From: Macrostomum hystrix
Taxonomy: Eukaryota; Platyhelminthes; Macrostomidae
Reading direction: 5' to 3'
DNA length: 64,000 nucleotides
Assembly (NCBI GenBank): GCA_950097015.1
Contig: CATNEN010000008.1
Location: 2,790,001 to 2,854,000 of the forward strand
The notes beneath the pieces are model-generated. The model saw only the letters and a list, made by a program, of their open reading frames with translations. It made no database searches and was not told the DNA's origin. Below are positions 42,001 through 50,365 of this stretch, one piece after another. A program made the translations under genes and the position numbers. How positions within the stretch are numbered: the first letter of the stretch is position 1; each line of letters opens with the position of its first letter.

Positions 42001-45000
42001 AGCAACGGCAGATTGTATCGACGTCAAGCAGTCGGCGAGGACCAACTGGTGCTTCCGAGAGCTCTGCATGCTACGGCGCTGTCTCAGGCCCATGAGAGTG
42101 CGTTCGCTGGGCACCTGGGAAGAAAAAAAACCTATCAACGATTGGAACAGCGATTCTGGTGGCCGACAATGACCAAGGACGTGAAGGACTTCGTAGCAAC
42201 GTGCGACAAGTGCCAGAAGACGGCCCGAATCCCGAGCAACCACCGGGTGAAGCTTGTGCAAGTGCCTGGAGTGGAGGAGGTCTTTACTAAAGTTGTCATC
42301 GACATCAGCGGGCCGTATCCAAGGACGGCGAGCGGTCACCAGTACATCCTGTCGGTTATCGATGCGGCTACTCGGTTTCCAGAAGGATTCCCACTGCGCA
42401 AGATCGACGCGGAGTCTGTGGCCAAGGCATTGATGGACTGCTTCGTGAGGACCGGCTTCCCGAAGGAGATCCAGAGCGACAGAGGCACTAACTTCTCCTC
42501 GGCACTGTTGCAAGCCCTGTACCGGTGCACCGGAGTTGAAGGCATCCAGTCGACACCGTACCACCCGCAAAGCCAGGCGCTGGTGGAGAGGTTCCACGGC
42601 ACGCTCAAGACTATGTTGAGGCGGCTGCCAGCTCGCGAGAAAAAGAGGTGGGACCAGTACCTGCCTTATTTACTGTTTGCCATCCGAGAGGTGCCTAACG
42701 AGACAACTGGTTTCTCCCCTTTCGAACTGTTGTATGGACAGACCGTACGAGGACCGCTAGACTTGCTGCGACAGACCTGGGACGAGCAACTCACCGAAGA
42801 GAAGAAAGACATCATCTCCTTCGTGCTGGCCCAGAGAGATCGGCTGCGTGCCGGTCAGGAAGCAGCACGAGGCAACGAAGACGTAGCCCGAAAGCGCCAA
42901 AAGCTCTGGTACGACCGGAAGTCGCGGGAACGAGAGCTGAAGCCCGGGGATCAGGTGCTGCTGCTGTTGCCATCGACGGCCAAGAAGCTCCACGCTGAAT
43001 GGCGCGGCCCCTATGAAGTACTGGAGAAGTGCGGCGACGTGAACTACCGGATCCGGATTGGCACGGCAACCAACACGTTCCACATCAATCTGCTCAAGAA
43101 ATACAACGAGCGAGAGTCGATTCTGATGCAGCTGTCAGCAGTAACGCCGGTTGCTCCTGCGCTCTCCGACCGTCTGAGCCCGGACGAGAGGGACCGTCTC
43201 CAGCAACTGGTGCAGGGCTTCGCGAACGTCTTCAGTGAGATGCCGGGTAGGACCGACCTGGTGGAGCACCGAATCCGGACGACATCTGACCGTGTTGTGC
43301 GCATCCGGCCGCGACGGGAGCCGCAGGCACATCGACAGGTGCTCCAAGAGGAGATCCAACGCATGCTGGATCTCGGAGTGATCGAACCGTCGGACAGTGA
43401 CTACTGCTCCCCGGTTTGTCTAGTGGCCAAGAAGGACGGCTCGGTCCGATTCACGGTCAACTTCAAGGCGTTGAATGAGCTGGTGGCTTTCGATTCCTAC
43501 CCAATGAAGAACATCGAGGATCTGCTGGAGCGAGTCGCCAAGGCCAAGTTCATATCCAAGCTAGATTGCTGCAAGGGCTACTGGCAGATTCCTCTGTCCG
43601 AGAACTCGAAGCGGCTGACGGCATTCGCGGCCGGTGGCAAGCTCTACCAATTCACCGTAATGCCCATGGGCTTAAACTGCAGCAGCGCAACGTACCAGAG
43701 GCTCATGGACAAGATGTTCCAAGGACTGGGCAACGCAGACTCATACGTCGACGACATCGCCGTGTTCAGCGAGACCTACGAGCAGCACGTCCACGACCTG
43801 AGGGAGGTGTTAGGACGCCTCCAGGCTGCCGGTCTGACGGTGCAGCCACGCAAATGCTACCTGGGCGGCAACTCGGCGGACTACCTCGGCTTCAAGCTCG
43901 GCGGAGGCCAGATCGGCACGAGCGAGGATCGAGTGCGGACTATCACGGCACTGGCTCGACCCCAGACCAAGGCCCAGCTGCGATCAGTGCTCGGAGTGCT
44001 CAATCACTACCGTCGGTTCGTGCCCGGCTACTCCGACAAGGTGGCAGCCCTGACTGACCTCACGAAGAAGTCGGCGCCCGAGGACCTAAGAGCGGCCTGG
44101 GGAGATCAACAGACTCGAGCCTTCGAGACAGTAAAGTCTCTGCTGGCGAGCGAGCCGGTACTACGCGCGCCGGATTACAGTCGGCCATTCATTCTGGAGA
44201 CGGACAGCTCGGAGACCGGTATCGGTGCGGTGTTAACGCAAGAGTTCGAGGACGGCCACCATCCGGTGCTATTCGTATCGCGGCGTCTGACTTCGGCGGA
44301 GCGGAGCTATGCGACGATCGAGAAGGAGTGCCTCGCGGTGCGCTGGGCGGTCGAGAAACTGCGCCACTACCTGCTCGGCCGCCGGTTCGTTATCAAGTCC
44401 GACCACAAGCCACTGCAGTACCTGCAGATGGACCACACCAACCCGCGGCTCCAACGTTGGGCCTTCTATCTGTCTGGCTACGACTACGAGATCCGGTACC
44501 AGCCAGGCAGAAGCAATGCGGTGGCCGACGGTCTCAGCCGCATCTGGACTGATTGATTGACCAAATGATTTACTGACTGACTCAGGATTGAGTGACTGTC
44601 CACGTGATTTATTGTACCAGACGGCTCAGTAACTGATTTTGCATTGCTGCTGGTTTAATCGATTTTGCAGTGCCGTAGGATCGATTGATTTGTAGTGTCG
44701 TAGTTTACGCGATTTTGCGTTGCCGATTTAAATTTAAGTTTTGCTGTTTCCTGCGATTCAATTCTGACCTGAAATTTGATCCGGCTTCGTTCTTGTGGTG
44801 GAGGATGTGACGTTAACTTTTCTTTGTACCACCCCATGGGGTCGGTGCTATAAATAGATGTGCGTAGTGCTGAGAGGCCGTGCGTTTTTTGGACCTCCGT
44901 GGCTCAACCTGGAGCTTGTGAATCGTGTCCCTCATTCTTACTTGATTAAAAGAATGCTACACCATCTCACACTCCTGAGAAGCCATCTCACACACCTGAG

Positions 45001-45430
45001 AAGCCATCTCACACTCCTGAGAAGCCATCCCACACACCTGAGAAGCCATCTCACACACCTGAGAAGCCATCTCACACACCTGAGAAGCCATCTCACACCC
45101 CTGAGAAGCCATCTCACACACCTGAGAAGCCATCTCACACTCCTGAGAAGCCATCTTACACCTAATAAGCAGCTCCCCCGCTCACCAGAGCTGCAGATGC
45201 ACCCGCTGGGTCTCGCCCGCCTGCCCATTGGCAGCCGAAGTTGATCGATGAATTAATCGCTTCTGCCGAAAGTCGATACCAACGGTGCTGACAAACCTGG
45301 AGTGAAATACGCCGTCGGTGTACTGATAAAGGATGGAAGTCTTGCCAACGCCCGAGTTGCCCAAAGTCAAAAGTTTGATCAGGTAGTCATAGTCGTCAGA
45401 ATATTTGCCGACCAAGGAGCTGTTGAAAGC
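38813..45430 (-). CDS. Rab27: Rab27 small GTPase gene, three exons, start codon exon not found
   Basis: Exons on the minus strand: 45430-45186, 39915-39667, 39005-38813; all junctions are GT-AG and phases match (2, 2). About 228 residues are visible. GTPase motifs: P-loop GNSGVGKTS; switch I with [16 protein letters not shown], split by the first intron; NKKD; ETSA. The YDYLIK start, [33 protein letters not shown] and NAYC stretches are typical of Rab27, the Rab of exocytosis of lysosome-related and secretory granules. The C-terminus has a Gly run and ends Cys-Gly-Thr-Cys, so the two prenylatable cysteines are spaced CXXC rather than the usual CXC of Rab27. The initiator Met is presumably in an upstream exon between about 45431 and 47400. 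The first visible intron contains a complete LTR retrotransposon. Confidence 0.95.
39065..39505. repeat. 25-bp minisatellite in the last Rab27 intron
   Basis: About 17 units (core GATCTAGAGATCCCTAAATA plus AAAGT). A block of about 190 bp is duplicated (39055-39245 resembles 39290-39440). Confidence 0.95.
39667..39915 (-). CDS. Rab27: Rab27 middle exon (DTAGQE to NKKD)
   Basis: Acceptor TTCGCTCCCAG; donor CTCAA|GTGAGC. It encodes [20 protein letters not shown] through GNKKDL and [10 protein letters not shown]. The first G completes the Trp of the WDTAGQE motif. Confidence 0.95.
39960..40157. repeat. 21-bp minisatellite in Rab27 intron, left part
   Basis: About 9 units of CTCACACACCTGAGAAGCCAT. 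The array is split by the LTR element and resumes at 44962. On the Rab27 sense strand each unit reads CTTCTCAGGTGTGTGAG, which is donor-like. Confidence 0.95.
40158..40313 (+). repeat. 5' LTR
   Basis: It starts TGTGACGTTAAC and ends AATGCTACA. It contains TATAAATA at 40201-40208 (likely promoter) and ATTAAA at 40297-40302 (possible poly(A) signal). At 156 bp it is short for a Ty3/Gypsy element. Confidence 0.95.
40201..40208 (+). promoter_or_regulatory. TATA-like element in the 5' LTR
   Basis: TATAAATA, about 105 bp upstream of the presumed gag start. Expected to set the element's transcription start near 40230. Confidence 0.6.
40306..41088 (+). CDS. gag: gag of the LTR element (capsid part), ends at in-frame UAG
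   Basis: The frame is open from 40210 inside the LTR, but a TATA box at 40201 makes the ATG at 40306 the likely start, 8 bases before the LTR ends. It then reads through the primer-binding site into PYNLRSKDG. The protein is 260 residues. It is Gln/Arg-rich, with a Ty3-type capsid pattern ([38 protein letters not shown] region as LFDRWMTAG, and VWMRERKPK). The stop is TAG at 41086-41088, and the same frame continues past it in gag-like sequence (LADDYAMAR). The nucleocapsid zinc knuckle lies only after the stop, which is unusual for a true gag end. Confidence 0.85.
   Translation: MLHGGSGAGSNHPYNLRSKDGAPGEDSEDTTEEASGVPEPVSLEGANLMETMKVLLTPQSRQLQELTRAQERQSAFYMDQLARQQAEFTRLLAEAKPRPPAAEPKLFKLTDSDEIEAFLMTFERTAASCGWQKSEWTIRLAPLLTGVAQSAFHSLTTAASADYDLAKATILARYNIGEETYRQRFRSLRKSPEETFQAFATKLEDLFDRWMTAGLDEDQREALLGDDPIVKQKVLLEQFTESVTRGLQVWMRERKPKNIK
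40314..40331 (+). other. Putative primer-binding site
   Basis: TGGTGGCAGCGGTGCGGG directly abuts the 5' LTR, as expected for a tRNA primer site (TGG complements the CCA end). I could not name the tRNA. Confidence 0.6.
41089..41967 (+). CDS. Nucleocapsid and protease segment, between two in-frame UAG codons
   Basis: It is in the same frame as gag and pol. It contains a zinc knuckle C-x2-C-x3-H-x4-C ([13 protein letters not shown], 41254-41292), one residue shorter before His than the usual CCHC form. A retropepsin-type active site follows: [11 protein letters not shown], with DTGA at 41404-41415. The rest is a low-complexity linker. There is no ATG directly after the first UAG; the first is at 41116-41118 or slightly upstream within LADDYAMAR. 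It ends at TAG 41965-41967. Expression presumably needs readthrough of the first UAG, or this copy is disabled. Confidence 0.82.
   Translation, partial: AASLADDYAMARNNDKTGGTPGHPNQETAEGATVPNAIARQRTVQRPQSLKPPISCFNCGGPHKKFQCPNKPSNVHLASEARAMEGASDRFITGQADGMELRFLLDTGADRTTIRRSCLPEHINWTGHHALLRCFGGDLHRLPIAKVELHLNGYTGTTEVCVSDSLPVSALAGLDVISRLQPGVGGTPSTGAGGEAREGAKGLPLPANEREGVGAPHHPKPQLKGDERLHVEGIVASGLNQIDPEPANKAKPRMTRAQVRKHQREYNKAKQETAVRPVALDYQAALLDDSEL
41968..44556 (+). CDS. pol: Pol segment: integrase, reverse transcriptase, RNase H
   Basis: 862 codons, same frame, open from the second UAG; no ATG at the start. Integrase comes first: H-x6-H and C-x2-C zinc finger ([11 protein letters not shown] ... 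CDKC, about 42088-42220). The DDE residues lie in [17 protein letters not shown] and [11 protein letters not shown], and a GPY/F-like [10 protein letters not shown] module follows. Reverse transcriptase is next: [44 protein letters not shown] at 43744-43755. RNase H is last: [32 protein letters not shown]. The terminal [15 protein letters not shown] is typical of Ty3/Gypsy RNase H ends. All catalytic residues are present. Only the domain order is unusual, with INT before RT. Confidence 0.93.
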   Translation, partial: AAVQTGALIAESNGRLYRRQAVGEDQLVLPRALHATALSQAHESAFAGHLGRKKTYQRLEQRFWWPTMTKDVKDFVATCDKCQKTARIPSNHRVKLVQVPGVEEVFTKVVIDISGPYPRTASGHQYILSVIDAATRFPEGFPLRKIDAESVAKALMDCFVRTGFPKEIQSDRGTNFSSALLQALYRCTGVEGIQSTPYHPQSQALVERFHGTLKTMLRRLPAREKKRWDQYLPYLLFAIREVPNETTGFSPFELLYGQTVRGPLDLLRQTWDEQLTEEKKDIISFVLAQRDRLRAGQEAARGNEDVARKRQKLWYDRKSRERELKPGDQVLLLLPSTAKKLHAEWRGPYEVLEKCGDVNYRIRIGTATNTFHINLLKKYNERESILMQLSAVTPVAPALSDRLSPDERDRLQQLVQGFANVFSEMPGRTDLVEHRIRTTSDRVVRIRPRREPQAHRQVLQEEIQRMLDLGVIEPSDSDYCSPVCLVAKKDGSVRFTVNFKALNELVAFDSYPMKNIEDLLERVAKAKFISKLDCCKGYWQIPLSENSKRLTAFAAGGKLYQFTVMPMGLNCSSATYQRLMDKMFQGLGNADSYVDDIAVFSETYEQHVHDLREVLGRLQAAGLTVQPRKCYLGGNSADYLGFKLGGGQIGTSEDRVRTITALARPQTKAQLRSVLGVLNHYRRFVPGYSDKVAALTDLTKKSAPEDLRAAWGDQQTRAFETVKSLLASEPVLRAPDYSRPFILETDSSETGIGAVLTQEFEDGHHPVLFVSRRLTSAERSYATIEKECLAVRWAVEKLRHYLLGRRFVIKSDHKPLQYLQMDHTNPRLQRWAFYLSGYDYEIRYQPGRSNAVADGLSRIWTD
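44557..44794 (+). other. Non-coding tail between pol and 3' LTR
   Basis: About 240 bp after the pol stop, with short imperfect GATTGATTT/GTCGTAG repeats. No envelope frame. Confidence 0.6.
44795..44805 (+). other. Putative polypurine tract of the LTR element
   Basis: GTGGTGGAGGA immediately precedes the 3' LTR, the position expected for the plus-strand primer. Confidence 0.55.
44806..44961 (+). repeat. 3' LTR
   Basis: 156 bp; I see no difference from the 5' LTR. TATA-like at 44849-44856, ATTAAA at 44945-44950. Followed by the target duplication CCATC at 44962-44966. Confidence 0.95.
44962..45165. repeat. 21-bp minisatellite in Rab27 intron, right part
   Basis: About 10 units continuing the array interrupted by the LTR element. 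Here ACTCCTGAG and ACACCTGAG units alternate. Confidence 0.95.
45186..45430 (-). CDS. Rab27: Rab27 exon with P-loop and switch I
   Basis: Acceptor ATTAATTGCAG, phase 0; donor CTCTG|GTGAGC. It encodes [30 protein letters not shown] and VHLQL, plus two bases of the Trp of WDTAGQE. It includes a short effector-side insert typical of Rab27 ([14 protein letters not shown]). Confidence 0.95.
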
Positions 45431-45494
45431 CTGCAATTAATGAGAAACTTTTCTACTTTAAGTAGTATATAGTGAGTTGTTTGCTTGTATTATT

Positions 45495-46845
45495 GTACCC
45501 AGACAATAGTCTGGTGTGACAGACAAGGGTCCTGTGTGACAGACAATGGTCCTGTGTGACAGGCAAGGGTCCTGTGTGACAGACAAGGGTCCTGTGTGAC
45601 AGACAATGGTCCTGTGTGACAGGCAAGGGTCCTGTGTGACAGACAAGGGTCCTGTGTGACAGACAATGGTCCTGTGTGACAGACAAGGGTCCTGTGTGAC
45701 AGGCAAGGGTAATGTGTGACAGACAAGGGTCCTGTGTGACAGACAAGGGTCCTGTGTGACAGACAATGGTCCTGTGTGACAGACAAGGGTCCTGTGTGAC
45801 AGACAAGGGTCCTGTGTGACAGACAAGGGTCCTGTGTGACAGACAAGGGTCCTGTGTGACAGACAAGGGTCCTGTGTGACAGACAAGGGTCCTGTGTGAC
45901 AGACAAGGGTCCTGTGTGACAGACAAGGGTCCTGTGTGACAGACAAGGGTCCTGTGTGACAGACAAGGGTCCTGTGTGACAGACAAGGGTCCTGTGTGAC
46001 AGACAAGGGTCCTGTGTGACAGACAAGGGTCCTGTGTGACAGACAAGGGTCTTGTGTGCCAGACAATGGTCTTGTGTGTCAGACAATAGTCTGGTGTGTC
46101 AGACAATGGTCTTGTGTGTCAGACAATGGTCTTGTGTGTCAGACAATGGTCTTGTGTGTCAGACAATGGTCTTGTGTGTCAGACAATAGTCTGGTGTGTC
46201 AGACAATGGTCTTGTGTGTCAGACAATGATCTGTGTGTCAGACAATGGTCTTGTGTGTCAGACAATGGTCTTGTGTGTCAGACAATGGTCTTGTGTGTCA
46301 GACAATAGTCTGGTGTGTCAGACAATGGTCTTGTGTGTCAGACAATGGTCTTGTGTGTCAGACAATAGTCTGGTGTGTCAGACAATGGTCTTGTGTGTCA
46401 GACAATGGTCTGTGTGTCAGACAATGGTCTTGTGTGTCAGACAATGGTCTTGTGTGTCAGACAATGGTCTTGTGTGTCAGACAATAGTCTGGTGTGTCAG
46501 ACAATGGTCTTGTGTGCCAGACAATGGTCTTGTGTGTCAGACAATAGTCTGGTGTGTCAGACAATGGTCTTGTGTGCCAGACAATGGTCTTGTGTGTCAG
46601 ACAATAGTTTGGTGTGTCAGACAATGGTCTTGTGTGTCAGACAATGGTCTTGTGTGTCAGACAATAGTCTGGTGTGTCAGACAATGGTCTTGTGTGTCGA
46701 ACAATGGTCTTGTGTGTCAGACAATGGTCTTGTGTGTCAGACAATGGTCTTGTGTGTCAGACAATGGTCTTGTGTGTCAGACAATGGTCTTGTGTGTCAG
46801 ACAATAGTCTGGTGTGTCAGACAATGGTCTTGTGTGCCAGACAAA
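45495..46845. repeat. 20-bp minisatellite, two subfamilies (AGACAAGGGTCCTGTGTGAC / AGACAATGGTCTTGTGTGTC)
   Basis: About 68 units. The left half (45495-46050) is the GGTCC...GAC type; the right half (46060-46845) is the GGTCTTGTGTGTC type with AGTCTGG variants. The switch between them is sharp, near 46050-46060. It lies upstream of Rab27's first visible exon. Confidence 0.97.
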
Positions 46846-47229
46846 TGCCTTTTTATATATTTTACTCCTCTTGACTGCAAAATACCGTTATGCCTTAAAA
46901 ACGAAGTAAAAAACACCAAGCCAAAAAAAATCAACAGAAAAAAATTCTTTCCGAAGTTATAGAACATTCTTTAAAATTTTATAACAGTAATTGCCACAAT
47001 AAAGTTAACAGACGCTATCATATACAGATGAGTATATATGCAATTTGAGATTGAACAAAAACATAATTAAAAAACACTGAAAGCTCAACAGAAAAATGCT
47101 CCAATGTTTTCGTAGAGTGAAACATTGCGATTAAGGATTAACTTATTTAGAAAAAATTAATTTTAATTGTAAACATAGAAATGCAGCATACAGCACTTCT
47201 GTTCAAATGTAACAATATAAAAGCAACAC
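46846..47229. other. AT-rich spacer, no exon recognised
   Basis: The missing first Rab27 exon could be here, but I cannot support one. Confidence 0.35.
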
Positions 47230-47412
47230 ATGGGATAGACTAGTAATCCATTCGGTTACTTCACCCATTGCATAGACTAGCAATCCATTATGTTCCTTCA
47301 CCCATTGCATAGACCAGCAATTCATTCTGTTCCTTCACCCATGGGATAGACTAGCAATCCATTCGGTTACTTCACCCATGGGATAGACTAGCAATCCATT
47401 ATGTTCCTTATG
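47230..47412 (-). repeat. 37-bp repeat in the 3' UTR of the unrecognised gene
   Basis: Five units directly after the stop codon at 47413. On the minus strand each reads GGATTGCTAGTCTATSCMAT then GGGTGAAG. It is the same family and sense as the repeat after the receptor gene stop at 35566-35667. Confidence 0.93.
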
Positions 47413-47659
47413 TCAGGTGGGAGTCTGCATGGGATCATCGACGATCATCTCGGAGGTCAGTGGGGTTCCATCGGCTGCAGCTCCGGCCGCGGTCGGCGTG
47501 GCTGCCAGATCGCAGGCCGAGCCGGAAGATGCAGTCAGAAAGCTGCTGACGTCGCCGCAGCTGGAGGTGCACAGCTGCTGCTGCTGCTGATGCTGCTGCT
47601 GGAGTTGAAGTGATAGGCTGGCCTGCTGAGAGTCTGATGTTGTGTCCATGCTGCAGTAG
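47413..47659 (-). CDS. Unrecognised gene, last exon
   Basis: Acceptor TCCCAACGCCCAG, phase matches. Gln-rich ([12 protein letters not shown]), then [13 protein letters not shown] and stop. Confidence 0.65.
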
Positions 47660-50023
47660 CTGGGCGTTGGGAGAACAGATGGAGATGAGGTTGATCAATA
47701 AGATAACAATACGAAGTCATTAATCAGTTAGCAATATTTATAAAAAATCAATAGCAAAATTAAACCAATCACTGCGAAGCCTTTGGTTCTTAAATCAGGT
47801 TTTTAGTCTAAAATAATAAACTTGGTTACCCCGACAACCCGGTTAATAAGCGACCGGATCAGTGGATACAACACCCAGATCCCAGCACACAATGCCCAGA
47901 TCCCAGCACACAATACGCAGATCCCCAGCACACAATGCCTAGATCCCAGCACACAATACGCAGATCCCCAGCATACAATGCCCAGATCCCAGCACACAAT
48001 ACCCAGATCCCAGCACACAATGCCCAGATCCCCAGCACACAATGCCCAGATCACAGCACACAATGCCCAGATCACAGCACACAATACCCAGATCCCAGCA
48101 CACAATGCCCAGATCCCAGCACACAATACGCAGATCCCCAGCATACAATGCCTAGATCCCAGCACACAATGCCCAGATCCCAGTGCCCAGTACTCAGATC
48201 CCTTATTCAGATACGCTTACGATCGCTCCCTGATGACTTCCATTGGCTGAAATTTGGGAAACAGTCTGGGACGCGACTGTTGGCCAAGCTGCGGGCTGCC
48301 GGTGCTCGGCAGCACCTGAAACGCCTTGACAACGCGTTCCGGCGTTACTGGCAACAGAGCGGAAGGCGGAGGAGACGGCCGTACGGGACTGGACTCCGCG
48401 GCGCCCCTGCTGGCGCTCTCTTCGCCGAAGCAGCCGCCGCAGCAGTTATTCACGTCCTCGTCGTCATCAGATATGATGGCGGCGAGATCAAAGAAGGCCG
48501 GAATCGATAGGATGGTCTGGGTGGACACTGTAATGGATATCGTTGAATTAATATTGATGGTTTCTACACTATCTACACTTTCTTTCATGTAAAACAAATG
48601 ATGCTTCTAGAATGAGTGTACACTGTGTGTTGGAGATTTTAGGGATAATAATATAATTGCAGGAGGGCTGCAGGCAATGGCGCATCATTTCGTGACGCTA
48701 TGACCCACAGCCAGCGAGGAGGCACACAGATACTGTACGCAGGCATACGCTCACACTGGTGTGTACATCTGCCCCGACTTTCTCATCTTCAGGCAATGTA
48801 CACTCTCACTGTGCATTGGAGGTTGGCCTTAAGGGCGTAAATTGCAAGCCACCAAGTCTTCACTCCGCGGCTGCGCCCCAAATGAAAGTGGCCTCGCCGC
48901 GGAATCGAGCTCAGAAACCTTCGTGCGAGAGGCAAACGCGTTAACGGCTCTGCCACTCACCCCCGGGGTGTTTCCGGGAACTGTGTGCACATTGTGGGTT
49001 GGAGTGTTTCCGGGAACTGTGTGTACATTGTGGGTTGGAGTGTTTCCGGGAACTGTGTGTACATTGTGGGTTGGAGTGTTTCCGGGAACTGTGTGTACAT
49101 TGTGGGTTGGAGTGTTTCCGGGAACTGTGTGTACATTGTGGGTTGGGATGTTTCTGGGTATTGTGTGTACATTGTGGGCTGGGGTGTTTCCGGGAACTGC
49201 GTTTGCAATTATCACAGGGGATTTTCAGGGAACAGGGCGTACATTGTGCCCCCAGGTCACTAGGACTGTGTGTGCATTGCGGGTGAGCATGTTACTGGGA
49301 ACTGAGAGTACATTGGGGCGGGGATATTACTGGACCGATGTGTCATGTCACTCGCAGGTGGGTTCCAAACAGGCGCTAACCATTCCATTTGGGTGCCGAG
49401 GAAGTCTCCTGGCAGTCTCCGTGCGGCTCCGAGAAGCCGCCGTAGCCACCGAAGCCGGAGGGCGACGGTGCGATAATCTGCGACTTGAAATAGGCCTCTA
49501 TGGCGTCCTGCACGCAGAACTGCGAGTCCCAGTGCGCGGTCAGGCGGGCACTGTAGGCCTCCTGCTTCAGAGCGGTCTCCTCCGAGCTGTCGATGATGTC
49601 AGGACAAACTCGAGCTTTGGCATCTGGCGACAGTGCGACCGCGGCGGCGGCTACAGCTGCAACAGCTGCCGCTGTGACAGCGGCGGAACCCGCTGAAGGC
49701 GGCGTTGTGGCGAAGACGCCCGGACTCATGACCAGGCCGCCGTGACCACCCCAGCAGCCGTTAGGGTCCCAGCGCAGGAAGGGATTATAATAGCGGGCAC
49801 CGCTAGGCGTGCGCAAGCTGACGTCCATTGCGCCACCGGGGCCATGATTCCACAGAAGCTCGTAGCCACAGCTGGACGACTGCGGCTGCTGCTCCTGCTG
49901 CTGCTGCTGCTGCTTGGTTGGCGTGCTAGAGCTGAATAAATGAATGCGAGTAGGAGGGGCATCTGGAAGATCGCTTTCTAAGAAGGATAATAAGACATCC
50001 AGACAGCCAGACAGACAGATAAG

Positions 50024-50069
<46 letters not shown>

Positions 50070-50329
50070 TAAGGGCAGATAGACAGACAGGACAGACAGA
50101 CAGACAGGACAGACAGACAGACAGGACAGACAGACAGGACAGATAGACAGGACAGATAGACAGACAGGACAGATAGACAGACAGACAGGACAGACAGACA
50201 GACAGACAGGACAGACAGACAGACAGACAGACAGGACAGACAGACAGGACAGATAGACAGACAGGACAGATAGACAGACAGGACAGACAGGACATGACAG
50301 ATAGACAGACAGGACAGATAGACAGACAG

Positions 50330-50365
<36 letters not shown>

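Larger units (their letters stand above)
40158..44961 (+). mobile_element. Complete Ty3/Gypsy-type LTR retrotransposon with Gmr1-like gene order
   Basis: 4804 bp: two 156-bp LTRs that I read as identical (TG...CA ends), and a 5-bp target duplication CCATC on both sides. Removing the element restores the 21-bp array exactly. Between the LTRs one frame holds gag, protease, integrase, reverse transcriptase and RNase H, with no envelope gene. The order PR-INT-RT-RH differs from normal Ty3/Gypsy (PR-RT-RH-INT) and matches the Gmr1-like group described by Goodwin and Poulter. The frame is continuous except for UAG codons at 41086 and 41965. It lies antisense in a Rab27 intron. Identical LTRs mean a young insertion. 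Confidence 0.95.

Noticed and set aside
41947..43364. Minus-strand and alternate frames inside pol
   Set aside because: Shadows of the integrase/RT coding frame.
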